Below are positions 1 to 6,975 of a stretch of DNA of 8,140 nt, piece by piece. Both the position numbers and the translations under genes were made by a program. This DNA is from Listeria marthii FSL S4-120 (lineage in GTDB: Bacteria > Bacillota > Bacilli > Lactobacillales > Listeriaceae). Position 1 is the first letter of the stretch, and every line of letters starts with the position of its first letter. The stretch covers positions 816,915 through 825,054 of the forward strand of contig CM001047.1 in NCBI GenBank assembly GCA_000183865.1, given 5' to 3'. The notes below the pieces were generated by a model that made no database searches, had not been told where the DNA came from, and saw only the letters and a list, made by a program, of their open reading frames with translations.

Positions 1-2768
1 AAGTCGGTTTGCTAAATATTCGCTTATATCGTCCTTTCCCAGCAGAAAACTTTTTAGCAAAACTGCCGAAAACAGTAGAACGTGTGGCTGTTTTAGACCG
101 GACAAAAGAACCTGGATCAGGCGGTGAACCACTTCTACTCGACGTGCAAAGTGTACTGTATGATAGTGAAACTCGTCCACTAGTTATTGGCGGTAGATAT
201 GGCTTAGGTTCAAAAGATGTTACACCAGACCAGATTCTCGGTGTTTATTCGCACCTAATGACCGAAAAACCAAAACCGCGCTTTACAATTGGGATTACAG
301 ATGATATTACGAATCTATCTATCGAAAATGATGGACCAAGTGACCTCACTTCTGAAAAAACATTCCAATGCAAATTCTGGGGCTTCGGCTCGGATGGCAC
401 TGTTGGCGCGAATAAAGCCGCGATTAAAATTATTGGCGATAACACCGATTTATATGCACAAGGTTACTTTTCCTATGATTCGAAAAAATCAGGCGGGCTA
501 ACCGTTTCGCATTTGCGCTTTGGAGAAAAACGGATTCGCTCGGCCTATCTAATCCAACAAGCAGATTTCGTTTCCTGCTCTACCTCGGCCTATTTACGTT
601 CGTATGATTTATTAAAAGGTTTGAAACCGGGTGGAACATTCTTGCTTAATACCATTTGGGAAGGCGAGCAGTTAGAACGCCATTTACCAGCTGCAATGCG
701 CGAATATATTGCGAAAAATAATATCCAATTTTATACATTAAATGCGATGAGAATTGCTGGGGAAGCAGGACTTGGTAGAAGAATTAATACCGTCATGCAA
801 ACCGCCTTTTTCCAAGTGACCGACATTTTACCGTTCGAAAAAGCACTGGCTGACTTAAAAGAATCGGCTATCGCGACTTACGGGAAAAAAGATATGGCAG
901 TTGCGGAGAAAAATATTCTCGCAATGGACCAAACCGTTGCTAATTTGCATAAAGTAGAAGTTCCTGAAAGTTGGGCAAATCCCGTTGTCACAGCTGAAAC
1001 AACTGTAACGGCCGAAAAACCAGCTTACATCCAAAATATTCTTGAACCTGTGAACCGTTTAGAAGGCGACAATTTGACCGTTGGCGATTTAATTTCTAAT
1101 GGAATGGTCAGTGGTGCTTATCCTCCGGGAACAGCGGCTTACGAAAAACGCGGGATTGCTCTCGAAGTTCCCGAATGGATTTCTGAAAACTGTACGATGT
1201 GTAATGAATGTGCCTTTGTATGTCCACATGCAGCGATTCGCCCAATTTTGACGGATGAGGAAGAAATGGAATCTGCTCCAGATGGCTTTATGACACGTGA
1301 AATGCGTGGAAAAGATGGTCTTCGTTACCGCATCCAAGTTTCGCCAATGGACTGTACTGGTTGTAATTTATGTGCGGAAACATGTCCGGCGAAAGAGAAA
1401 GCGCTCGTGATGAAACCATTTGAAGAAGTGGCTGCTAAAGAAAATCCGAATTGGTCGTTTGCCATTAATGTCAAACCGAAGAAAAATCCAGGTAAGAAAA
1501 ATACTGTTCCAGGCAGCCAATTTGAGCAACCGTTACTTGAGTTCTCCGGAGCTTGTGCGGGTTGTGGTGAAACGCCGTATGTTAAATTATTAACGCAAAT
1601 GTTTGGCGACCGGATGATGATTGCGAATGCGACTGGCTGTTCCTCGATTTGGGGCGCATCAGCACCAGCAACGCCATATACCGTCAATGACAAAGGACAC
1701 GGCCCAGCATGGGGGAACTCGCTTTTAGAAGATAATGCGGAATATGGTTATGGCATGTATTTAGCTAACCAAACGATGCGAAAAGCTTTAAATAATAAAG
1801 TGACACAAGCCCTTGCGGAAGAATCAATTTCAGAGGCTTTACGTGAAGCTTTGGTCGATTGGCAAACGCAAATGGACGTTTCAGAAGATACGCGCGAACG
1901 AGCTGAAGCACTACAACTTGCACTTCTTAGTGAGATGGAAGGTAATGCGGTACTCGAATCAATTTATAATGACCGCGAATTATTTATTAAACGTTCGCAG
2001 TGGATGCTAGGTGGCGATGGCTGGGCTTATGATATTGGCTTTGGCGGAATTGATCACGTGTTAGCATCAGGTGAAGATTTGAATATTTTCGTGATGGATA
2101 ATGAAGTTTACTCGAACACAGGCGGTCAGTCGTCGAAAGCCACACCAACTGCAGCTATTGCCAAATTTGCTTCAGGCGGAAAATCAGTCGGCAAAAAAGA
2201 CCTTGGCATTATGGCGATGAGCTATGGAAATATTTATGTAGCCCAAATTGCGATGGGAGCGAATAAGCGCCAAACCTTAAAAGCAATTGAAGAAGCGGAA
2301 GCATATCCAGGGCCATCATTAATTATTGCTTATACGCCATGTATTAATCATGGAATTTCAAGCGGTATGAAAACGATGCTTAGTGAAACGCAAAAAGCAG
2401 TGGAATGCGGCTACTGGAGTTTGTATCGTTACAATCCAGCACTGGAAGAAAAAGGAAAAAATCCAATGACGATGGACTACAAAAAAGTCGATTTCGATCA
2501 ATTTGAAGATTTCCTTAAACGTGAAACACGCTATTCGGCGCTATATAAAGCAAATCCGGAAGTGGCAACAAAACTATCCGAGAAAACCCGTTTAGACGCT
2601 GAGAAACGCTTTAAACGCTATGCTACAATGGCTGGTCTTGATTTAGAAAAAATATTAAAGAAAAAAGAAGTCACAGAAGAAGCGGCAAAAGCGCCAGTTG
2701 ATGATGAACGAGCAGCAAGAAAAGCTGCGCGGGAAGCTAGAAGATTAGCGCGCGAACAAGGTAAATAA
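1..2768 (+). CDS. nifJ: Pyruvate:ferredoxin/flavodoxin oxidoreductase, 5'-truncated by the window edge
   Basis: The enzyme decarboxylates pyruvate with CoA to acetyl-CoA and CO2, passing electrons through three [4Fe-4S] clusters to ferredoxin or flavodoxin; it is cytoplasmic. The frame is open from base 3, and the residues before the first TTG (base 9) are already PFOR-like, so that TTG is internal. About 920 residues are present against about 1,200 in the family, so roughly 300 N-terminal residues (the domain I region) lie upstream. Seen in order: the end of domain II, the gamma-like domain (about 280-850), and a two-cluster ferredoxin domain with CxxCxxCxxxCP motifs at 1191-1223 and 1353-1385. 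The TPP domain carries the proximal-cluster cysteines (CAGC at 1554-1565, ATGC at 1638-1640, PCINHG at 2340) and the TPP/Mg motif GGDGW through MDNEVYSNTGGQ (2010-2130). All expected cluster cysteines are present, so it looks functional. The last 20 or so residues are Ala/Arg/Lys-rich. A terminator follows immediately. Confidence 0.96.
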   Translation, partial: VGLLNIRLYRPFPAENFLAKLPKTVERVAVLDRTKEPGSGGEPLLLDVQSVLYDSETRPLVIGGRYGLGSKDVTPDQILGVYSHLMTEKPKPRFTIGITDDITNLSIENDGPSDLTSEKTFQCKFWGFGSDGTVGANKAAIKIIGDNTDLYAQGYFSYDSKKSGGLTVSHLRFGEKRIRSAYLIQQADFVSCSTSAYLRSYDLLKGLKPGGTFLLNTIWEGEQLERHLPAAMREYIAKNNIQFYTLNAMRIAGEAGLGRRINTVMQTAFFQVTDILPFEKALADLKESAIATYGKKDMAVAEKNILAMDQTVANLHKVEVPESWANPVVTAETTVTAEKPAYIQNILEPVNRLEGDNLTVGDLISNGMVSGAYPPGTAAYEKRGIALEVPEWISENCTMCNECAFVCPHAAIRPILTDEEEMESAPDGFMTREMRGKDGLRYRIQVSPMDCTGCNLCAETCPAKEKALVMKPFEEVAAKENPNWSFAINVKPKKNPGKKNTVPGSQFEQPLLEFSGACAGCGETPYVKLLTQMFGDRMMIANATGCSSIWGASAPATPYTVNDKGHGPAWGNSLLEDNAEYGYGMYLANQTMRKALNNKVTQALAEESISEALREALVDWQTQMDVSEDTRERAEALQLALLSEMEGNAVLESIYNDRELFIKRSQWMLGGDGWAYDIGFGGIDHVLASGEDLNIFVMDNEVYSNTGGQSSKATPTAAIAKFASGGKSVGKKDLGIMAMSYGNIYVAQIAMGANKRQTLKAIEEAEAYPGPSLIIAYTPCINHGISSGMKTMLSETQKAVECGYWSLYRYNPALEEKGKNPMTMDYKKVDFDQFEDFLKRETRYSALYKANPEVATKLSEKTRLDAEKRFKRYATMAGLDLEKILKKKEVTEEAAKAPVDDERAARKAAREARRLAREQGK

Positions 2769-2803
2769 AAAGAAGGTCCAGATAGCTCTGGACCTTCTTT
2801 TTT
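2769..2803. terminator. Bidirectional intrinsic terminator between nifJ and fbp
   Basis: It begins right after the nifJ TAA. A perfect 15-bp stem (2768-2782 with 2787-2801) encloses a 4-nt TAGC loop. The core is GAAGGTCCAGA pairing with TCTGGACCTTC. A T-run lies downstream on the + strand (to 2803) and an A-run lies on the left, which reads as a T-run on the - strand. It should therefore end nifJ transcripts and can also stop transcripts arriving from fbp, whose stop codon is about 210 bp away with no closer terminator visible. Confidence 0.93.
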
Positions 2804-3015
2804 GCTTTTGATCTGTGGGAATCAGAAGCGATGTGGGAATGAATAGATATTCTCTTATGAATGTTATTAAGAAATAACTACTATTTAAATATAACTTTTT
2901 TTGAGAGAAGATGCACTAGCTAAATTAAGGCCTCAGGAGATAATTAAGTGTTAGTGGTTGCGGCCCAACCCATTCGCCACTTGTGAAAGTTTTATGACAA
3001 TTCCAAACACTGTAC

Positions 3016-4977
3016 TTATCGATTTTCATGAAGCAAACCATTGCGATAAGCATCAAGTAATAATTTTAAATCCCGAGCCTGTTCACTTAGTTTTGTCCCA
3101 ATGTCAGTGTCTCTAACGCGCTTACGGTTAATTTCCATTTCGATGACTTGGCGAGTGGAGAGGATATCCGTTTCATTTTTAATCGCATCCTCTTTCGTGG
3201 TGAATGGCTGGTGACTTACTAATTGCAACCCATAACTATTAAACAATAGCGTATAGCCAGCTAAGCTTGTTTCTTTATGATAAGCTTTTGCAAATCCACC
3301 ATCAATCACCAGCATTTTTCCGCCAGCTTTAATCGGACTTTCGCCTTTACCTTCTTTGACTGGAGTATGCCCATTAACAATATGCCCACATTCGCCATCA
3401 AGTCCAAATTCTTCCAAAATCTGCTTACAAATTTGCTCATCATTCCGCAATTTATAGTAAGGATTTTTTTCCTCCGAGTGCGTTTCTTTTTCCGCAACAA
3501 AATAACGTTCAAAAGTAGTCATTTCACTTTTTCCGAATAACGAAGAAATAGCGCCAGTCCATAAATACCAAACGATATCACAAGCGTATTTCTTTTCTTT
3601 CGTTCCGGGAGGGCGGACGTAAGCTTCACGGGTGAGTATTTCGAATTGCTCCAAAAGTTCCCGGCCAGAAAAATTCTCTCCGCGCAGTTTCATTTCCATA
3701 AAAGACCCATCCTCATGAAGAGGAATGCAGCCATGGTACAGCAAATTGCCATTATACGTCAAAAACATATTACCTTTTGAATATAAAAATTGCACATGTT
3801 TTTGCAGTCTGCGACAATTTTTAAAAGCGGCGGTAATTTTTTCAATCAGCTCTTTTTCCGCACTAGTAAGTTTGTACGGATTTTCTGGATCAATCGTTGG
3901 GAAATGCGTATCTAGCAGCGCGTAATCTTTGCCTTTTAAATGAATGGTGCCATTTTGATAATCAATAAAATCAAGCAGTAGCCGATGCTCCATATTAAAT
4001 TCTTTGCGGCGATGAATGATTTCACCTTCTAATTTAAACTGGATAATCGAAATGGCTTTATGCATCCTCGCGATTTGAGTGATTTCTGCATTGCTATAGT
4101 CAATATTATCTTCATTTTTAGGTTGAAAATAAGTACAAGGATCATTTTGATACACGTCATCAGCAAAGAGGGCGAGTGGACGAAGCGAGATGCCATAACT
4201 ATCTTCTAAAATATCTAAATTTAAATAACGAGCGGAGATGCGAATAACATTAGCCGCGCAAACCCTAGAACCACTAGCGGCGCCCATCCATAAAATATCA
4301 TGATTACCCCACTGGAAATCGAGCGAATGGTAATTCATCAACGTATCCATAATTTTATCTGGGTAAGGGCCACGGTCGTAAACATCGCCAACAATATGCA
4401 AATGATCGACAACCAATTGTTGAATAAGCCGCGATAGTGCACTAATAAATTCTTCCGCACGACCAAGCGAAATAATATGTTGTAAAATTTCTTCATAATA
4501 AAGCCGTTTATCGTCTTCATTGTAATTTTCATGCAGTAATTCTTCTAGTATGTAGGCAAAATCTTCCGGCATCGCTTTTCTCACTTTAGAGCGGGTATAC
4601 TTAGAGGCAACATACTGGCACAATTCAATCAGACGGAATAGCGTTGTCCGATACCAAGCATGCAAATCTTCCGTCTCACTAGCAATTAAATCCATCTTTT
4701 CTTCTGGATAATAAATCAACGTACTTAGGGAATTGATCTCAGCATCATTTAACTCAGCACCAAAAATATCACGAATTTTCCGCTTTACAACACCTGAACC
4801 ATTGCGCAACACTTGCTCAAAAGCGCTGTATTCCCCGTGGACATCACTTAAAAAATGTTCGGTTCCCTTTGGAAGATTCATAATTGCTTCGAGGTTGATA
4901 ATTTCTGTGGCAGTGTTCGCGATGGTGGGGTATTCTTTTGCTAACAATTGTAAATATTTCATATCAATAGTTTTCAC
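3016..4977 (-). CDS. fbp: Class III fructose-1,6-bisphosphatase
   Basis: It hydrolyses fructose-1,6-bisphosphate to fructose-6-phosphate, the committing step of gluconeogenesis, in the cytoplasm. The protein is about 653 residues, the usual size for the Firmicutes class III enzyme (B. subtilis Fbp type), which is unrelated to classes I and II. Metallophosphatase motifs are visible in order: SDVHGEY (DVHGEY at 4845-4828), GDVYDRGP (4389-4366), WGNHD (GNHD at 4308-4297) and a late NGHTPV (3375-3361) followed by [11 protein letters not shown]. These supply the expected Asp, His and Asn metal ligands. The frame is open to an ATG at 5040, but a strong Shine-Dalgarno (AAGGAGGT, 4994-4987) and the promoter lie inside that extension, so the start is TTG 4980 (spacing 7) or GTG 4977 (spacing 10). 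I chose GTG because it gives the 653-residue length I recall for Listeria Fbp. Members of this class can be activated by PEP; nothing here tests that. It is convergent with nifJ and transcribed from its own promoter. Confidence 0.96.
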   Translation of the reverse strand: MKTIDMKYLQLLAKEYPTIANTATEIINLEAIMNLPKGTEHFLSDVHGEYSAFEQVLRNGSGVVKRKIRDIFGAELNDAEINSLSTLIYYPEEKMDLIASETEDLHAWYRTTLFRLIELCQYVASKYTRSKVRKAMPEDFAYILEELLHENYNEDDKRLYYEEILQHIISLGRAEEFISALSRLIQQLVVDHLHIVGDVYDRGPYPDKIMDTLMNYHSLDFQWGNHDILWMGAASGSRVCAANVIRISARYLNLDILEDSYGISLRPLALFADDVYQNDPCTYFQPKNEDNIDYSNAEITQIARMHKAISIIQFKLEGEIIHRRKEFNMEHRLLLDFIDYQNGTIHLKGKDYALLDTHFPTIDPENPYKLTSAEKELIEKITAAFKNCRRLQKHVQFLYSKGNMFLTYNGNLLYHGCIPLHEDGSFMEMKLRGENFSGRELLEQFEILTREAYVRPPGTKEKKYACDIVWYLWTGAISSLFGKSEMTTFERYFVAEKETHSEEKNPYYKLRNDEQICKQILEEFGLDGECGHIVNGHTPVKEGKGESPIKAGGKMLVIDGGFAKAYHKETSLAGYTLLFNSYGLQLVSHQPFTTKEDAIKNETDILSTRQVIEMEINRKRVRDTDIGTKLSEQARDLKLLLDAYRNGLLHENR

Positions 4978-4986
4978 CAAATCATG

Positions 4987-4994
4987 ACCTCCTT
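4987..4994 (-). promoter_or_regulatory. Ribosome binding site deciding the fbp start
   Basis: AAGGAGGT on the minus strand is a near-perfect anti-16S match. It lies 7 nt from a TTG (4980-4978) and 10 nt from the adjoining in-frame GTG (4977-4975), and rules out the upstream ATG at 5040. The next in-frame ATG (4962-4960) is too far away, at 25 nt. Confidence 0.85.
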
Positions 4995-5011
4995 TTTCAA
5001 TTGGTATAGTT

Positions 5012-5040
5012 ATTATATTTCTAAAAAGTAAGCATAGCAA
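5012..5040 (-). promoter_or_regulatory. Sigma-A promoter of fbp
   Basis: On the minus strand the -35 box is TTGCTA (5040-5035, four of six consensus bases), the spacer is exactly 17 bp, and the -10 box is a perfect TATAAT (5017-5012). The predicted transcript start is near 5005, giving a leader of about 25-30 nt with the Shine-Dalgarno close to its centre. The promoter lies between the transporter terminator and the fbp start, which supports fbp as an independent unit. An AAACGTTT palindrome touches the upstream edge of the -35 box. Confidence 0.8.
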
Positions 5041-5067
5041 ACGTTTTGTTTCATGATTGGTCTATAC

Positions 5068-5093
5068 AAAAAAGACGAGCCGAAGCCCGCCTT
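5068..5093 (-). terminator. UUCG-loop intrinsic terminator of the AEC transporter gene
   Basis: On the minus strand the arm AAGGCGGGC (5093-5085) pairs with GCTCGTCTT (5080-5072) around a TTCG loop (5084-5081). This gives nine pairs including two G-U wobbles, and T5073-5068 forms the tail. C(UUCG)G is an unusually stable tetraloop. The stem begins within the TAA stop codon of the transporter (5094-5092), so there is essentially no 3' UTR. It separates the transporter from fbp. Confidence 0.88.
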
Positions 5094-6003
5094 AGAAAAC
5101 TGGATGTAGAAAATAGAGCACAATAGGCAAGGTAATAATACTTAAAACCGTACTAATAAAAGTGGCGCTAGAAACTAAATCTGGTTTTGTATCAAATTGA
5201 ACTGCCATCAAAGTAGTGTTGGCTGCAGTTGGCATTGCCGCTAGCAAAATCATGATTTGCTTGGTCATTTCATCGACAGGGAGAATGAGCGTTAAACCGA
5301 AAGCAATAATCGGTGCAACGAGCAATTTTAGCGCTAAAGCAATCCCGACTTTCGTAAGTTCAATCCGTCTAAATGAAATTACCGCCAGCTGCATTCCAAG
5401 CACAATCATAATCGTTGGAATTGCCGCATCACCGACAAGTTTCACACAAGTCATTAATGCTGATGGAAGCGAAACGTGTAGCAATTGCAAAGCGAGTCCA
5501 AGTAAGGCCCCATAAGCAATCGGCATTCGAACAACGCGTTTCATCACTGTTTTCATTCCGTTAGCATCTTTACTTCCTTTGGCAGCAAAGTAAATCCCAA
5601 TTGTACTCATTGCCAGTTGTTGTAAGACCATCAAAACAACCGCGATATCAAGCCCAACAGCCCCAAAAACAAGCAGCACAACAGGCGTTCCGTAATTCCC
5701 ATTATTCATAAACGCACTAGCCAAAATGAGCGCGCAACGATCTTGCAAGTTATAACCAAGTAAAAAACTAATCAAACTAACAAGCAAAATCAAACTCAAG
5801 CAAAGCGCAAAGATGTAAATCGCCAAATAAACATAATCCATCGTAAGCGGATTCGTATAAAAAGTATTAAATGCAAGAAACGGCGACATTAAATAAAGCG
5901 TGAGTTTAGATAAGTTTGGAATATCAAATTTTAACGTTTTCTGCCCAACAAACCCAATTGCAAAAATCCCAAAAACCGGTAATAAAATAAGTAGAAACTC
6001 CAT
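5092..6003 (-). CDS. AEC (auxin efflux carrier) family transporter
   Basis: A 303-residue, very hydrophobic membrane protein, typical in length for bacterial AEC permeases. I see about ten membrane segments, roughly at 3-20, 34-52, 57-83, 89-110, 113-135, 160-178, 185-207, 218-241, 248-270 and 280-300, in two five-helix halves separated by a charged stretch near 141-159. The family motif FMNNGNYGTP (98-107) and the second-half AAMPTAANTTLMAVQFD (255-271) are clear. No cleavable signal peptide is evident. Bacterial members are often annotated as malate, malonate or other organic-acid permeases, but the substrate cannot be read from the sequence. The start is ATG 6003, with AGAGGG (6014-6009) 5 nt upstream. 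It is co-directional with fbp but separated from it by a terminator and a promoter. A repeated TAGCTTATT motif and a weak cre-like site lie at its promoter. Confidence 0.9.
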   Translation of the reverse strand: MEFLLILLPVFGIFAIGFVGQKTLKFDIPNLSKLTLYLMSPFLAFNTFYTNPLTMDYVYLAIYIFALCLSLILLVSLISFLLGYNLQDRCALILASAFMNNGNYGTPVVLLVFGAVGLDIAVVLMVLQQLAMSTIGIYFAAKGSKDANGMKTVMKRVVRMPIAYGALLGLALQLLHVSLPSALMTCVKLVGDAAIPTIMIVLGMQLAVISFRRIELTKVGIALALKLLVAPIIAFGLTLILPVDEMTKQIMILLAAMPTAANTTLMAVQFDTKPDLVSSATFISTVLSIITLPIVLYFLHPVF

Positions 6004-6029
6004 AGCAGCCCTCTTTTCTATGTATATTG

Positions 6030-6123
6030 TAGCTTATTGTACCACAAAAGAAAAAAAGCTCTTCTATAAAACGCTTGCGGCCAAGAAATAAGCTACTAGT
6101 AGAATTGCAAATTAGCTTATTGT
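6030..6123. repeat. Threefold TAGCTTATT motif (direct and inverted)
   Basis: TAGCTTATTGT occurs identically at 6030-6040 and 6113-6123, and its inverse AATAAGCTA lies at 6087-6095. The last two copies form a 9-bp inverted repeat with a 17-nt loop. The left copy overlaps the AEC -10 box and start region, the layout expected of an operator with an upstream auxiliary site. A regulatory role is inference. Confidence 0.55.
6036..6044 (-). promoter_or_regulatory. Probable extended -10 promoter of the AEC transporter gene
   Basis: TGGTACAAT on the minus strand (6044-6036) has a TACAAT -10 box preceded by TGn, the extended -10 element. No good -35 is visible at 17 bp (GAAGAG), as extended -10 promoters allow. 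The predicted start is near 6029, giving a leader of about 26 nt to the ATG. One copy of the repeated AATAAGCTA motif overlaps the box and the start region. Confidence 0.5.
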
Positions 6124-6257
6124 GATATTTATCTCCTTTGATACAAAAAGTAATCAGTAAGATGATTTTACGATTTTATATATTTAAATTAGACTAAATG
6201 GAGTAAATAATGCTACGATTCATCCATTTATTAATAGTCATCTAACACTGAAATTTA

Positions 6258-6285
6258 CGAAAACGCTTTATTTATAAGCTTTTCG
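6258..6285. repeat. Bulged hairpin / inverted repeat
   Basis: CGAAAACGCTT (6258-6268) pairs with AAGCTTTTCG (6276-6285), leaving one bulged C (6264) and a 7-nt TATTTAT loop. No T-run follows on either strand, so it does not look like a terminator. Its left arm with the next bases (6258-6271) also resembles a degenerate CcpA cre core. Confidence 0.5.
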
Positions 6286-6480
6286 ATAGATATAACAAGA
6301 CAAAAAATAGGTAAAAAGTGAAATTAAAGGTGGCATTTTAGCTAATAATAAAAGACATTTTAGCCTCAAATGTGCTAATAAAGTAGTTAATGCGGCTAGA
6401 AGTTTTGCCAACGTCACGGAATAGACACGTAAAATACACTATTTAGTCATAAAATAAGATGGAAAGGTCTTTTTTTAGTA

Positions 6481-6508
6481 TTAGAAATAGGGGGAAGTGA
6501 ATTATAAT
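6481..6508 (+). promoter_or_regulatory. Candidate promoter for the IS3-type orfA
   Basis: A perfect TATAAT -10 box lies at 6503-6508. The -35 is poor (TTAGAA, 6481-6486, spacer 16). Transcription would start near 6514, leaving a leader of about 175 nt before the orfA ATG. An alternative upstream pair, TTGCCA (6405-6410) and TAAAAT (6430-6435), has better boxes but a 19-bp spacer. Confidence 0.4.
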
Positions 6509-6688
6509 TATTATGTTAGACAATAAACATTACTGTAACTGAAGTATTAGAAGCGAAATTCCCTATAGAAAGTAGCAGTAATATTCCCACAACAAAAAAA
6601 TTAATTGATTTCAGTAAAAACAACTAAATACAAACAGTTATCTGAAAACTTTACTTTAGACGAAATACGCACAGGAGAGGAACTGTTC

Positions 6689-6967
6689 ATGCCTACTAAA
6701 AAATACACCGAAAAATTTAAAATTAGCCTCGTTTATTTACACTATAAAGGAACATCTAAACAAACATTATGTGATGACTTTGGTGTTTCAATCGCCTCCC
6801 TTTCTAGATGGATTAAAGGATACGATGTGACAACTGTAGATTTAAATGAAGCAGCCAACATCTTACAAATGTACGAACTTAAAAAACAAAAAGCGAAATT
6901 AGAAGCAGAAGTAGTAGCATTAACAAAAGCAATCAAGCTTTTTAATTCTGATTATAACGCAGTTTAA
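6689..6967 (+). CDS. IS3-family OrfA-like helix-turn-helix protein, no OrfB
   Basis: A 92-residue basic protein. Residues about 7-43 resemble the IS3/IS911 OrfA helix-turn-helix: YTEKFKISLVYLHYKG, then TLCDDFGVSIASLSRWIKGY, with the typical SxxSLSRWI recognition-helix region. Residues about 58-85 form a charged, leucine-containing coil (YELKKQKAKLEAEVVALTKA) like the OrfA leucine zipper. The start ATG 6689 follows an AGGAGAGG Shine-Dalgarno (6673-6680, spacing 8); the frame reaches back to a TTG at 6605, but that has no binding site. In active IS3 elements orfA is followed by an overlapping orfB joined by -1 frameshifting on an A-rich site. Here a terminator follows within 10 bp and only 194 bp remain before the next gene, so no DDE catalytic part exists. 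I found no convincing terminal inverted repeats. It is either an IS remnant or a retained DNA-binding protein; the frame, start signal and terminator are all intact. Confidence 0.75.
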   Translation: MPTKKYTEKFKISLVYLHYKGTSKQTLCDDFGVSIASLSRWIKGYDVTTVDLNEAANILQMYELKKQKAKLEAEVVALTKAIKLFNSDYNAV

Positions 6968-6975
6968 TAGCAAAG

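Larger units (their letters stand above)
6004..6688. other. Gene-poor, very AT-rich intergenic region
   Basis: About 685 bp between the divergent AEC gene and the IS3-type orfA. I find no convincing protein gene or known RNA family. It holds the AEC promoter (6036-6044), three copies of TAGCTTATT in both orientations (6030-6123), a 10-bp hairpin with one bulge (6258-6285), short direct repeats of CATTTTAGC (6334-6342 and 6356-6364) and GCTAATAA (6341-6348 and 6374-6381), and a likely orfA promoter (6481-6508). Peptide-sized ORFs occur at 6210-6245 (+) and 6358-6268 (-). A 34-codon open frame without a usable start lies at 6520-6627. Base composition and the IS-like gene at its right edge suggest a decayed insertion or acquired DNA. 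Confidence 0.7.

Noticed and set aside
2839..2877. 12-codon ORF beginning MNRYSLMNV after the nifJ terminator
   Set aside because: No ribosome site at proper spacing, just behind a strong terminator, and no promoter visible.
4978..5040. Longer Fbp starting at ATG 5040
   Set aside because: The extension contains the -10 box and the Shine-Dalgarno, and its residues are not part of the family's usual N-terminus.
5042..5057. CcpA cre site at the fbp promoter, around AAACGTTT
   Set aside because: Aligned to TGnAAnCGnWnnCA, the sequence around the central CG misses the outer bases on both sides; only the short palindrome matches.
6391..6447. 18-codon ORF starting MRLEVLPTSR on the + strand
   Set aside because: No Shine-Dalgarno upstream and no protein feature; the length is expected by chance.
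6440..6480. Terminator before the T-run at 6470-6476
   Set aside because: The T-run is not preceded by a stable hairpin.
6605..6688. OrfA starting at TTG 6605
   Set aside because: No ribosome site precedes this TTG, while AGGAGAGG sits 8 nt before ATG 6689, where the IS3 OrfA-like sequence begins.
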